The position numbers were made by a program, and so were the translations under genes. From assembly GCA_028583685.1 (NCBI GenBank), contig JAMXIF010000065.1:38043940-38107939 (forward strand): 64,000 nucleotides of DNA, given 5' to 3'. This DNA comes from Petaurus breviceps papuanus (Eukaryota; Chordata; Mammalia; Diprotodontia; Petauridae). The notes beneath the pieces were generated by a model, which was not told the DNA's origin, did not search any database, and saw only the letters and a list, made by a program, of their open reading frames with translations. Position 1 is the stretch's first letter; each line of letters begins with the position of its first letter. This document shows positions 32,191 to 43,030 of the stretch, in pieces.

Positions 32191-32389
32191 AAGCTGAGTC
32201 AACACATCTCAAAGTGGAGAAGGAAGGGTCAACTGCAGGAACAAAAACAACAAAGCATTTCCAGTACTTTTCAGCCTTTTCATTCCTTCAATCATTCAGG
32301 GTGACCTTAGGCAAGTCATTCTTCCTCTCTAGGTTTCAGTTTTCTCATCTGTGAAGTGATAAGGTATTGTTAGAGCAAATAAATGCTGA

Positions 32390-32785
32390 GTTCCTTCAAA
32401 AGTTTTTTATTGATATCTTTTGTTTTCCCATCATCTCCCAATCCCAGTATATCTCTTTCCTCTCTCTTCCAGAGTCATTCTTTAGAATAAACAGGATGAA
32501 AAGCCTCAGTTCATTAACACTTAGCAACATATCAACCAAATCCAGTATCATATCCATTATTCCACATCTATAGTCCCCCACCTCTGCAAAGAGGGGAGAG
32601 AGAGGCTTTCTCATTGTTTTTCCAGGGAGCCAAGCTTGGTCATTATGATTTCCCAGCATTCAGTGTTGACTGTGTTGGTATTTATTGTTCTTTTCATTTA
32701 TATTGTCTTTCCAGTTCTTACTTCACTTCTCATTAGTCCACGTATCTCCCAATGCTTCTCTGAGGTCTCTTTAAGCTCTAAATTC
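32390..32785 (-). mobile_element. L1 3' region fragment
   Basis: tattgatatcttttgttttc, agcaacatatcaaccaaatc, cccccacctctgcaaagagg, agccaagcttggtcattatg, ttcatttatattgtctttcc. Best-preserved member of the L1 subfamily also at 7.8, 46.8, 54.6 and 61.8 kb. Confidence 0.8.
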
Positions 32786-32790
32786 TCTAA

Positions 32791-33000
32791 ACCAAGAGGC
32801 TTTCACCTGGGGTCCACAGTTAGATTTCAGGGGATGAAGAACTTGATTGGAAAAAAAAATTACATCTTTATTTTCATGAACCTTCAACTGAAAGTTAATA
32901 TTTCCTTCAAATATGAATTAAAAAAAGTTATTGTGGGCAGGCCATAGGCTTCATCAGACTGTCAAAGGGGTCCATGACAAGCAAAGGTTAAGAACCACTG
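32791..33000. mobile_element. Old hAT-like DNA element
   Basis: The right tip aaaggttaagaaccactg is a classic hAT end (complement cagtggttcttaaccttt). The left tip aagaggctttcacctgggg is a poorer match. Internal text ggggtccatgacaagc / cctggggtccac is the 'gacccc' motif shared by such elements. Confidence 0.5.
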
Positions 33001-33489
33001 CTTTAAAACTACAAAAGTCTCTCCATCTATCCCAGTTTTTCCAGGTGCTTGAAGTTTTCAGATCTCCTGGCACATGCCATAAAACCCAGTGTCTTTTATT
33101 GAGTTACTTTTACAACCTAAGAAATGCTTTGGAAAAATAACAAACAAACAACACAACCTATATTTCATAGCAGGAGAAGGGGAGGCTGGGTGGGCAAGAG
33201 ATTCACTTCTGTGGAATAAGATAAGAATTACGTAAGTTTTAGAGAGGGCAAGTCACTAGACAAAGCAGGGCTCAGTGTTGGTGTGTGTGGGAAGGTAAAG
33301 GGGGCTGTATTCAGTTCAAATAGTGCTTGATAAATGCTTCCTGAATTGAATGGAATTTAACAGTTCACTTTAAAATGTTTTATCACTTTTTTTTTAACGT
33401 GGCTTTCAATTTCCAATGAGAACCCTCAACCCCCAATAGTTAAGCAATACAAGCTAACACTGGCGGCGTTTGACGTGTCGTGAATAGAA

Positions 33490-33575
33490 CGTAAGCTCCA
33501 TGAGGGAAGGAACAGTTGCTTTTTTTGTCTTGGTATCTCTAGCACCTGTCACCAAAGCAGGGGATTAATAAATAC
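33490..33575 (+). mobile_element. L2 LINE 3' end
   Basis: agaacgtaagctccatgagg then a tctctagcacctgtcacc block and gattaataaatac. Confidence 0.75.
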
Positions 33576-33649
33576 TTTTGGCCTCTTCTTAAAGCTATAG
33601 CTCTCAATCTCAGCCCGTTTCCCTATTTTTCACATTCCTATAGTCATGT

Positions 33650-33860
33650 AAACTTCAACAAACATTTATTAAACTCCAAAGCCGGTCCTAAGTACTTGGC
33701 TTTGGGAAAACCGAGACAAAACCAGTCTTTTCTTACCTCCAAGGAGGCTACAGTTCGGGGGGAGGCGGGGGATGGTGGCTGCCCAGGCATAAGATGTTCT
33801 TGGAACATAAGATAGGCAGTGATTGAGATAAACAGACATAGAAGGTGCTTCAGGGACATG
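33650..33860 (-). mobile_element. L2 LINE 3' end, antisense
   Basis: caacaaacatttattaaact with cctccaaggaggctacag. Overlying open stretches on the minus strand (33669-34184) are chance frames through L2 pieces. Confidence 0.6.
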
Positions 33861-34014
33861 TGAGGAAATTAAGAATGTCTCTCTCCAGGGCAGCTCAACA
33901 ACTCTGATGGAGAAAAGAGGAGAAAGTGAAATTGTTCCCGTATATCTTTTATCATTGATCTTCCCCCTACTCAAAGGCGGACCAATACCTAGTTTGCTTA
34001 TAAACGTCATTTCT

Positions 34015-34135
34015 CCCATTGGAGTGTAAACGCCTAGAGGCCAGGGATTTGACATTTTCTCTCTCTTGGTTTTCCGATCCTTAGCTGCTAGGCTATGCTT
34101 AGCACCTGCTGGTGGACCGTCGAATGAATGAATTA
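34015..34135 (+). mobile_element. L2 LINE 3' end
   Basis: ggagtgtaaacgcctagagg then ctatgcttagcacctgctgg and gaatgaatgaatt. Confidence 0.7.
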
Positions 34136-34743
34136 TTCCCAAGTTGCTAATAAAGAAATCGAGACTTAGAGCACTCCCTCCCACCCCCCCCCCCCCAATT
34201 CACGAAGCAAATTTTAGTCAAAGAATCCAAAAGCCTATTTAAAAACCAAGGCCACAGCTTGGGGAATCGAGGCAGGGTGCTGGGGTTGGGGGAGGTAGAG
34301 GAGGGGAGGGAGGGATTCATTAAAAAATGATTTATTACAGAACCTACGTGCCAGGTACCGTACTAAGAGTGTGTATGGAGGGGGGGGTCACAAAGACCAA
34401 ACAGTAAGGTTGGGGGCCACCCAGCCCACGATTTGGCCAGCTCACAGTCTGCCAGCGGTTAAACCGCAGGGACAAGAGTTCGGTCCTCGGAGCCCCAGGA
34501 ATGTGCGAGGGCTTTTGTTGGGGTGGGAGGGAGTGGGGAAGGGGGGGGCGCTTCCTTCCCCAGGTCGAGGGGAGGGAGGGAGGAAGGAGAGGAGCTGGCG
34601 GGCTGGCCCGCGGCTGCCCCCCACCCTCCGGCGGCCGTGGGGGCGGGGGCTGCAGCAGCAGCAGCAGGCTGGGGTAGGTCCCCATCCCAGAGGGGAGGAG
34701 AGGGGAGGGGAGGCGAGGCCGGCGCGCGAGCCCAGCCCAGAGA

Positions 34744-34843
34744 NNNNNNNNNNNNNNNNNNNNNNNNNNNNNNNNNNNNNNNNNNNNNNNNNNNNNNNNN
34801 NNNNNNNNNNNNNNNNNNNNNNNNNNNNNNNNNNNNNNNNNNN
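34744..34843. other. Assembly gap, 100 N, in CpG island
   Basis: Exactly 100 N, the usual placeholder for unknown length. It removes part of the promoter or leader. Frames that cross it are artefacts. Confidence 0.99.
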
Positions 34844-35144
34844 GGGGGTTGGCTTCTCCCGGCGGCGGCTGCAGGGAGCCCGAGCCACGGGAGCCGCCGG
34901 AGCCGCCGGAGCCCGAGCCCGAGCCGGAACCCGAGCAGCCTGAGCCCAAGCCGCTGGACGCGTGGAGCAGGCGGCCGAAGCCCGAGCCGCCCGAGCCTGG
35001 ACGCCGCCGCCTCCGCCGCCGCGCCGCTACAGCTCGGGGGGTGGGCGCCGCTCGCTCCGCCCCGTGGAAGCCCTCCTGGCTGCCGCCGCCTTCGCTGCTC
35101 CCGCCCGCCCGAGACCGAGCCTGCTGGTGGCCGCCGCCGCTGCC

Positions 35145-35429
35145 ATGTCCCCGGGGAAGCCCGGGGCGGGCGGAGCGGAGCGGAGGCGGAGGAGCTGGCG
35201 GCGGCGGCGGCGGCGGCGGCCTCGGCCCCGGCCCCCGGCTGCTGCCCCCGGCGCCGAGGCTGCCGCCGAAGCCGCTGCCGAAGCGGCTGCTGCCCCGGGG
35301 CCCCGGCGCGCCGTGCTGCTCCCGGGCTCGTTCCGGGGCGCCCGGAGCCCGAAGCCCGGGGGGGCGGGGGCGCAGCCTCGGCTCTGCCTCCTGCTGCGCC
35401 TGGGGCTGCTACTGCTCGGCTGCGGCCAG
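35145..35429 (+). CDS. First coding exon, unassigned secreted/membrane protein
   Basis: The first ATG after the gap has G at -3 (ctgccATGt). It opens 95 codons ending in CAG followed by gtgagg, a consensus donor, so intron 1 is phase 0. Residues 1-18 begin MSPGKPGAGGAERRRRSW; residues 19-25 are seven arginines, all CGG codons; residues 26-53 are Arg/Pro then Ala/Glu/Pro rich (AEAAAEAAAEAAAA); residues 79-92 (RLCLLLRLGLLLLG) form a short hydrophobic segment after a basic region. That suggests either a signal peptide with a long basic n-region or a type II signal anchor, so the rest of the protein would be lumenal or extracellular. The small hydrophobic core with an internal Arg makes the class uncertain. 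No conserved domain is in this exon, and I do not recognise the gene. No exon 2 was found in the remaining 28 kb. The long alternative frames here come from GC richness. Confidence 0.72.
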
Positions 35430-36670
35430 GTGAGGCTGGGGCTGGGGGCCAGTGGGGGTGGGGTGGAGGGGGGCAGCGGCGACTTCGGGGAGGAGGGGAG
35501 GGCGAGGAGGGGTGCTTTGGCGGCCCCAGCCCCCTCCCCCTTCTGGAGGCGGCTCCCACCTGCACCTGCTCCGGCGCCCCACCTGCGGCATTCTAGTGGC
35601 ACCCAGGCCCGGGCCGCGCGGACAGCTGGGGCTTCTTCGCCTGACCTGGGGCGGCCTGGGGGCTCCCTCCCGGAGGCTCCGCAACCGAGGACCCTGGTTG
35701 AGTCTAGGGACCGAGGAGACTGAGCTCCCCACCTGCACCGGGGCCAAGAGAGGTGGGGGGAGGGCGAAGGAAAGGAGGGAGGTGATTGGGGCTAGGGGGT
35801 GGTATCCTGCTGCGGGGGGGGCTGGGGGGGGGGGGGAGGGGGAAGGAAAGGAGGGAGGGGATTGGGGCGGGGGGGGGGTCTGTACTTCGGGGGGGGGGGG
35901 GGGTGATAGGTGGACTGACGTGGGCTCTCGGGATTGGGGCTTGGGCTGGTGGTCGCAGGGACAGCTGGGCCAGGAGTTGTGCTTAGGCAGGCATCCCACA
36001 GGTTTCTATTGTAAAGGCCATTCATTTTTTCGGGGGGGGGGATGCCCTGGAGTATTTTCTTTTTTTTAGGACCTACACGATGTCGTTCCCCAGTCTCCCC
36101 TTCTTAAATGCCCCCCTTCTAATCATTTTCCTGGAACTGGTTACGTCTGGCTGCGGGCAGTGGTGGTGGGCTCTCTATGTGTGTGTTTGCCCAGAGATTG
36201 GAGCTAGTCGGGCTTTTTCTGTTGGTGCTTGCGGCAGGCCAGAGGAGGTGACTGCTAGGGGTGGGTGGGTGCGCCCCAGGAAGCTAGGACACTGTAATTG
36301 ACATGTCACCCTCCCCCAGGCTGGGCTTCCCCCAGAGCAGGACGGTCTTTTCGATTGTAGTATTTAAGTGTTTTCCCGAAGAAGGAAGCGAGTAGGTTTG
36401 GTAGGAATGGAGCCTTTAAAAAAAATCAGCTGACCCTCTTAGGACAGAAGTGTTCTCAGCGACTTGATCCTTGTGAGCCGAGAATCTGAGAGGTTCCCAG
36501 CCTTGGCAAAAAGAGTAGCTGTGGGGTAAGAATGATGTCTTAACACCAACAGTTCATTCATAACCATTTCTAAATGCGTTTATCGTCCATAATAAATTTT
36601 GTCTTTGCAAAGGTTTTTTCCCATGTCTTCATTAGACCTTGAAGTGAGCTCTTAAATTCAATATTTGTGT
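35430..36670 (+). other. Start of intron 1, G-rich then unique
   Basis: Starts at the gtgagg donor. 35750-35910 carries many runs of three or more G, including runs above ten, on the coding strand, a strong G-quadruplex candidate. 36000-36670 has no recognised repeat and could hold promoter-proximal regulatory elements; no gene is seen. Confidence 0.6.
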
Positions 36671-36675
36671 GACTA

Positions 36676-36990
36676 AATTCTATAAGGGCTGGGACCCACT
36701 CTTATCAAAACTTGTCTTACGCTTTCCCTCATTGACAGCATAGTAGGCACAGTGGGCCCTTGATAACTTAGTGTAGTGAATTGAACTGAACTTTGTTTGG
36801 TGGTGGTGTTGGATGGAAGAATTAATTTATTAATCAGAACAGATTGTAAGTAGTGGAAACAGCATTGGAAATAAGGCAGCGAGGTTTTCCAGTGAGATTG
36901 GGTCAGTAACTTCACCCCTCTGGTCTTGTAGAAGGAGGATGAGGCAATATCTAAGGTTCCCTTGGGACCTGGTACTTTGGGAGTCAAGTG
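36676..36990 (+). mobile_element. L2 end then MIR3 fragment
   Basis: tagtaggcacagtgggccct with a ttgaattgaactgaa-like end is an L2 terminus; from 36845 gaaacagcattggaaataag and ggtcagtaacttcacccctc is MIR3-like. Confidence 0.55.
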
Positions 36991-37489
36991 TGCAAGTCAC
37001 AAGCATTTTCAGCTTGCTGTTTCATCTGTTTACCCACTTTTTAGTTGCTCTTAGGGTCAAGTTCATGCCTTGAATTTTGCAAAACCTAATTCCCTTTCAC
37101 AGCATCTTTGTAAAAGAGCAAAATATTCATGAGAGGTGGGGCATTGCACAGAAGGGGAACTGAGGCAGAGGGAAATGAAACCAAGGTCAGGTAGTCTGGG
37201 TCTAAAAACAGGTGTTGAGAGTTCAAACTATTTGGAAGTGAGACTGAAAGCTTTCCAACAACTGAAAGTTGGTGCTTTCTTTGTAGTTTGTTGATGGGAA
37301 AACCTCACTTGGTCTATATATCTTCACCATGCACAGTCAGGTCAAGCATGAATCTTGGGATTCCAGGAGTGAGCTCCTTATTGGCCTAGAACAGATTTGG
37401 TTTTAGGGACATCTTGAAAGACTCCAAATGAAGGGACAAAAAGCCCGGAGAAAGGCCAGATTTCACTCATTCTCTTCACATGTCCTTTC

Positions 37490-37995
37490 TTTCCACTTTC
37501 ATTCTCCCCAAAGCTATCAAACTGATATTACTAAAGAACAGATCTGCCCAAGTTACCATCTTGTTCAGAGAGGCCCTGCTGGTTCTCCATTACCTCTTGG
37601 ATAAATTACAACCTCTTCTGTTTGGCTTTTATACCCCTTCAAAGTCTGGCTCCAGAATATTTTTTAAGGCTTAATTCATGTTACTGACCAACTTGCACTC
37701 TATGGGTCAACCAAATGGGATTGTTGGCTGTTTTGTGATTTGCCTTTGCCCAGGTTGCTGTCCTTTGTACTCCTGGAATGGGCTCCCCGATTACAAAATT
37801 CCTAGCTTCTTTCAAAGCTTAGCTCGAGTGCTGTCTCCAAGAGGAGACTTACCTTGACTCCTCCACTTGCTAGTACCCTCCTCCTAGAAATGACTGGACC
37901 AGGACCAGAAGCCATCTTGTTCCTCTATTCCACAGCTCTTTCTATCTCACTATGCCTTTTGATTATTAAGTTCGTTTCCTCTCCCCATTCAACAC
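37490..37995 (+). mobile_element. L2 LINE 3' region
   Basis: ggttctccattacctcttgg, ttacaacctcttctgtttgg, tgatttgcctttgcccaggt, tactcctggaatgggctccc and the ttgctagtaccctcctccta block follow L2 in order. Confidence 0.88.
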
Positions 37996-38094
37996 CACCA
38001 CCAAGAAAAGTTCAGTTCACTACTCAGTTATTAAGAACCCACTAAGAGCTACTTGGAAGTTACTTATATACATTTCATATTTAATTTTCTACAT

Positions 38095-38300
38095 TCCCAG
38101 TGGAAAGAACACTGTACAGGGGGAGTCATAAGAGCTGAGTTTAAATCCTGGTTTGCCAGTTCATACCTCTGTAAATATCTGTATGGGCACCTCTCAAAGG
38201 CTTCTCTCCCAGAGTTTATAAGTCACTTATCCAATCAATGCCCCAGTTTCTTTCTCTGTAGTATGAAGAGATTGGCTTCAACTTCTAATGTTGGGGCCAA
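38095..38300 (+). mobile_element. MIR3-type SINE
   Basis: gtggaaagaacactgtacag, gagctgagtttaaatcctgg, atgccccagtttctttctct and gagattggcttcaacttct. Confidence 0.6.
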
Positions 38301-38519
38301 CTGTAATCTATAATCCAATTGTAGTTGAAATCAGTCAAATGACATAGAGGAGCACACCGGGTGGGGGCTCTCCAGGCTCAACAGCAGAAACAACAGCCCC
38401 TCAGGTCTGCCCTTTTAGAACTCTGAAGGGAACATTCATCCATCCAACTTGCCACTTCAAGTGAGAGTGAAACCAATGGGGTGCTACAATGATGACACTA
38501 TGCTCCTCTCAAAAAAAAA

Positions 38520-38610
38520 AAAGTAAACTTCTTGAGGCCAGGGACTATTTCGTTGTATCCTTGATGCTTGGAATATAGTAGGGGCTTAATTAATGTTTTT
38601 TGAATTCATG
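38520..38610 (+). mobile_element. L2 LINE 3' end
   Basis: agtaaacttcttgaggccag, then tgatgcttggaatatagtag and gcttaattaatg. Confidence 0.75.
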
Positions 38611-38629
38611 CGGTCTAGGTGGCACTTAA

Positions 38630-38887
38630 GGGCAGCTAGCTAGGTGGCATGGTGGATAGAAAGCTGGACCTCAAGTCAGACTTCTCTTCTTGAGTTCAGA
38701 TCTGACCTCAGGTACTTACTAACTGTGTGATCCTAGGCAAGTCACTTCACCCAGCTTACCTCAGTTTCCTTATCTGCAAGACGAGCTGGTGAAGGAAATG
38801 GCAAACCACTCCAGTATCTTTGCCAAGGAAACTCCAAACAGAGTCATGATGAGTTGGCATGACTGGAAAATGACTGAACAACAGCAG
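38630..38887 (+). mobile_element. Mar1-type SINE (RTE-like tail)
   Basis: gggcagctagctaggtggca head (with a small local repeat of ctag), ctgtgtgatcctaggcaagt, gaaggaaatggcaaaccact, ccagtatctttgccaaggaa, end actgaacaacagcag. Confidence 0.92.
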
Positions 38888-39254
38888 TAAGGTGGTCCTT
38901 GGTCGTTCTTTTTCTAGCTGTGAGGAGCCACTGTCGCATTCAGGATTTTGTCTCCTGGGGACTTGACAGATTAGAGGAGATGAGTCTTGAGGGAAGGAAA
39001 GAATCCATCTCATTTCAGTGAGCATTGATTAAACCCTAGGCAGGGGCAAAGCTCTGGGAGAGAAGCCTTTGAGAGGTGCCCATACAGATTTTTTCCACTG
39101 CAGCTTCCTGGATTGCTGAGCTCTGTTTTGATTCAATGAGTTCAGTCACTTGGGTAAACTTCTTTTCTTGTCCTATTCTTCCTTGTTTGACATTACATAT
39201 GATCATATTACATATGATACCACCTGATGATCACAGATTTCCTCATTTTTCTAG

Positions 39255-39380
39255 TTCAATCATACAGTCATAGATTTAGATTTAGAGGCCTCATAGGTCA
39301 TCTAGTTTAATACTCTCATTTTGCAACTGAGGCCCAGAGAGAGGAGAGGACTTTCCCAAGGAAGTACTTATGATAATAAC
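39255..39380 (-). mobile_element. MIR3-type SINE
   Basis: gtcatagatttagatttaga, cataggtcatctagtttaat, gaggcccagagagaggagag. Confidence 0.7.
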
Positions 39381-39850
39381 AGTTGAGACTTATAGAAAGT
39401 TTTTAAAGTGCTTAGTATATGTCATCATCTCTGATCTTCACAATAACTCTATGAGGTACGTGCTACTATCATCCTTACATTGTTATTGTCCTGTCATGTC
39501 CAATTCTTCGTGACCTCAATAGGGGTTTTCTTGGCAAAGATCCTGGAGTAGTTTCCTTCTCTAGTTCATTTTACAGATGAGGAAACTGAGGCAAACTGGG
39601 TTCAGTGACTTGCCCAGCATCACACAGATACTAAGTGTTCGAGATCAGACTTGGACTGAGGAAGATAAAGTCCTCCTGACCTTAGGCCCAGTACTCTATC
39701 CACTGAACCCCCTAGCTGTCTTTTTTTGCAGATGAGGAAACTGAGGTTTAAGAGGAGTAAAGTAACGTGGTCATACAGCTAGTAACAGAAGGATTCAAAC
39801 CCATCTTTCTGGCACTGAATTCAATGTTCTATCTAAGCCAGGTCGTTAAC
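39380..39850 (-). mobile_element. MIR split by Mar1-type SINE
   Basis: Antisense MIR 39380-39478 (ttcacaataactctatgagg) resumes at 39727-39850 (cagatgaggaaactgaggtt, ggattcaaacccatctttct). Confidence 0.75.
39479..39722 (-). mobile_element. Mar1-type SINE (RTE-like tail)
   Basis: attgttattgtcctgtcatg tail, ggttttcttggcaaagatcc, gaggaaactgaggcaaactg, cttgcccagcatcacacaga, head ending ccccctagctgtc. Confidence 0.9.
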
Positions 39851-40329
39851 AAACATAATTACAAGAGCTAAGATTTGAACTTGGTTACTTTCACTTCAAA
39901 TTCAGTATCTCTGGTGTCTTCTTTAGAAATTTCCCATTCATTGAAAATAAGAAGCAGCAGGGGAAAGAATGCCAGCTTTGGAATCTTTGGGCCTGGCCTC
40001 TGCTGCTGCTTCTTGTATGACCTTGGGCATGTCATGCTGTAAAACCTGTCTGGACCTTAGTTCCCTCATTTGTAGGAAAGGGATAGACTAAGAGATGCAA
40101 TTATAAATCCTATTTAAACAATTGAGACCTATAATTTCCATCATCCAATCCCCATCAGTTTGAGGAACTCTTTAGTGGTAACTTTGTCAACCCCTTCCCT
40201 TGAAGTTGGGCAACTCTCCTATTATATGTGAGTCTTAACTGTGTTTTTTTTTTTTTTGTGGGACATTGAGAGGTTTAATGACTTGCCCATGGACACACAG
40301 CCAGTATGTCTCAGAAGATCATAAATCAA

Positions 40330-40490
40330 AATCTGGAATGAATTTCCATCTAGTCTTTCCCCTCATTTTATGGAGGAAAAGACAACAGAGGTCCAGTGAG
40401 GTTAAATCACTTGCTGAAGGTTAGAGAGGCAGGGATTTGATCTCGGAGTCCTTTCCACTGTATCCCGCCGTCTTTCTGGTCATTATGCCT
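40330..40490 (-). mobile_element. MIR3-type SINE
   Basis: ttccatctagtctttcccct, ggtccagtgaggttaaatca, ctgtatcccgccgtcttt. Confidence 0.6.
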
Positions 40491-41429
40491 TCAGGCTCCT
40501 CTACTAAGACTTAAAAATTCCCTCTAGGTTTTTAAAAAACAAACAAACCCAAAACAAACAAGCAAACAAATCTTGAGCATTTTACACTTTGTAAGTGCCA
40601 TTTTTCTCTCCTGTCTGACCCTTTCCTATCCCATCAACTGTTGTTTATTAAATGCCTCTCGTGTGCTAAAGTTTCAGGAAGATTATTTTTGCAAATTAAT
40701 AACTGAAACATACCAAGAGAGAGGGCTGTCTAGGGGACCAGGGAAAATCTCTAGCTCTTCCCCAGAAGGCATCTGTTCAGGATTCTCAGACTTTGCGTAT
40801 CAGCATGTCAGTGGCTGGTGACCATTCAATGTAACTAGTGAAATTTCCTGGGGTGGGCATGGTTGTGTTTGCCCACTGGGCAGAGGGCAGCGGGGTCAGT
40901 GTGCAGTAGGCCCAGAAAAGCCATGTGAAAAGCTAGCATCTCATTTTCCTTCTTGGAGGCAGGAAGGATGGTCAGAGATAATTCCAACATGGGGACTTTT
41001 CTGGTTAGGATGGCTCAGACTCCACCCATTCACTGAACATTTTTGTCCCCTTTTGCTCTTCTTTCATGTGTAAGCCCTTCCGCAACGTGTCAAGGCTTCC
41101 TTTTTTTTTTTTTTCATCCTCCCTCCCTTCCTGGCCTTTGAGAGAATTTAGCAGGCCAGACATATCCCTCCCCACTCCCACTGCCTTCTCCCAGGATGGA
41201 AACTCTGGGAAACTCCCTCCTACAAAGATGGGTAACTTCTTCCTGGTCTTATTTTGTGCTTAATCAATTTCATACTCAAAAGTACATTTAAATATAAAGG
41301 GGTCAGTGACAGTTTATCAATATCTTGCATTTTAACTCCTGGAAGTTCTTATGATTGTACATTCACATGTGTGTAAATATGTGATTTTTTTTAAAAAAGG
41401 GATTGGGACTGGACCCTGTGATTTTACTG
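40491..41429. other. Unassigned intronic sequence
   Basis: Largely no recognised repeat, apart from a poly-T (41100-41114). Open stretches at 40573-40821 and 41066-41263 lack splice sites and domains. Confidence 0.45.
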
Positions 41430-41600
41430 GTATGGAGAGCTACCTGTTGAGGAAGTTCTTTCTGTGAGTGTAGACTATTTCCTTCTCTGCAATTTGCAGA
41501 ATTGGAGAATAGCCTAGAGCCTGAAGAGGGCGATAGCCAGTATGTGTCAGAGGTGGGATTTGAACCTGGGTCTTCCTGATCCTGACTCTCCATCTACAAT
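41430..41600 (-). mobile_element. Old tRNA-derived SINE (MIR-like)
   Basis: cttctctgcaatttgcagaa, agtatgtgtcagaggtggga, tttgaacctgggtcttcctg. Same family as 5232-5456. Confidence 0.65.
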
Positions 41601-41876
41601 GTCATATTACCTCGTAATGTTTTTGCACCATGGAAATCATCATGGCCCATGCCCTCCTAGTTCTGTTTGTCTCTTTTTGCATTTCTTAGAATTGTAGATA
41701 TGGTGCTGACGTTAGATAACCTTAGGGCAGGTTTCCCACCCCTGCCTTAGAGCTCATACAACTTTACTGTATATGAGGATACAAGGCTTCTGGAAAGTGC
41801 CAGGGTGAAAAATGGCAATTAGAATTAGAACCTGGGTTTCTTTCCATTGGACTACCCAGTCTAACCTCACTGTCTT

Positions 41877-42060
41877 ACAGATCATAGGAACAATTGGAAC
41901 CCAAAGGGATCTGAAATACCAGGTAGTCCAAGTCCTTCATTTTACAGATACAAAAACGGGCTCCGAGAAGGAAAATGATTTGCCCGAGGTCATTCACTTG
42001 TAAGTAGCAGCATCAGAGTTTGAACCCTAGTTGTCTGATCCCAAATTCAGTGTTCTTTCA
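41877..42060 (-). mobile_element. MIR3-type SINE
   Basis: cagatcataggaacaattgg, gatctgaaataccaggtagt, gatttgcccgaggtcattca and gagtttgaaccctagttgtc. Confidence 0.65.
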
Positions 42061-42249
42061 TTCACTTCCCCCTTCTTCTCTCCCCTCCCCCCTATTTTTT
42101 CTTGCTCATCCTTGGTAATTTCCATTTGTTGCGAGCATTTGTTTGTAAACTTCCTCTCAGTACAATGTACATTTTGTACTATTCTTCCTCCCCTCTCCTC
42201 CAGCATTAGTTCATTGCCTGGCACATAGTAGGTAGCTTAATAAATTGAC

Positions 42250-43030
42250 TTGAGTGCTCTATCACTTGGATGCATTGTAGCCCTAAAGATTTCTTTGGGC
42301 AATTCATTGTGCCTATGTGCCAAAAGGTTAAAGAGGCAGCATGAGCAAGGGTTTGTTTCTCCCTCTTCTATGTCTTATGCATCTTTTCTTTGCTTCTCTG
42401 TTTCCTGGGTGAGCGGAATACAGGATTGTATTTATCATGAATTTAGCATGGGCTAATTCCTAAACCCAATTACCTTGGCTATCCAGAAGATTAGTGATGT
42501 TTTGATTGAGCTCTCTGCAACTTCCTGTTAAATTTCCATTGAAGAAAATTGAGTATTTTTTTTTTTTCAAAACAAGGGGGAAAAAGCCAAAGGAGTTTGT
42601 TTTGTTTGTAGATAGTTTAAGAAAACATAGCAAATTGGTTTATGGTTAGGATGTGAATTTTAGCCTCCTTCCAGAGGTATAGCTCTCCTCCTTGCAACAT
42701 AGACAATAACCAAAAATACTCCCTTGCTCATGGTGCTGGAGAGGCCTGCTGCATGGTGAGTCACATTGGTTAGCTTGGGTAGGTGGGTGGGGGGTCGGTG
42801 GCTAGCTCCTGGATGTTGGGATTGTTGTTGTTGGGGATTTTGCCCAGGCTCTTGCCAGGATTTTGACTTAGGCCTGAGGTCATCAGTATTATTTTTGGTG
42901 ATTCCTTTCGAGGTCTCTTTGTTGAAGAGGAGTGATTTTGAATTGCCTACTATTGAGCGATGAGAGCTGCAGGGTGGGGGACATTTTTTTTTCTGTGTGC
43001 TTCTCTTATGAGAAGCAAAGGAAGACTGAG
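42250..43030. other. Unassigned intronic sequence
   Basis: No repeat recognised with confidence. A 137-codon minus-strand open stretch (42660-43073) has no domain and biased composition; not called. Confidence 0.45.

Larger units (their letters stand above)
34460..35740 (+). promoter_or_regulatory. CpG island promoter region
   Basis: CpG and GC content rise sharply here against CpG-poor, AT-leaning flanks: repeated cggcgg, ccgccg, gagccg, gcgcgc. It spans the untranslated leader, exon 1 and the start of intron 1. No TATA box is obvious, fitting a broad CpG-type promoter. The start site cannot be fixed, as a 100-N gap lies at 34744-34843. A ctgcagcagcagcagcaggc CAG/CTG run at about 34650-34670 and a GAGCCC/GAGCCG repeat at 34890-34945 lie in the leader region. 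Confidence 0.85.

Noticed and set aside
33669-34184. 171-codon minus-strand open frame just upstream of the CpG island, possibly a divergent gene
   Set aside because: It runs through two L2 3' ends of opposite orientation and has no domain or donor that fits an exon.
34344-36069. Many long overlapping open frames on both strands of the CpG island, some over 300 codons
   Set aside because: They cross the N gap, use non-ATG starts or lie antisense, and are proline/arginine/glycine rich because GC-rich DNA has few stops. Only the 95-codon exon has a good ATG and donor.
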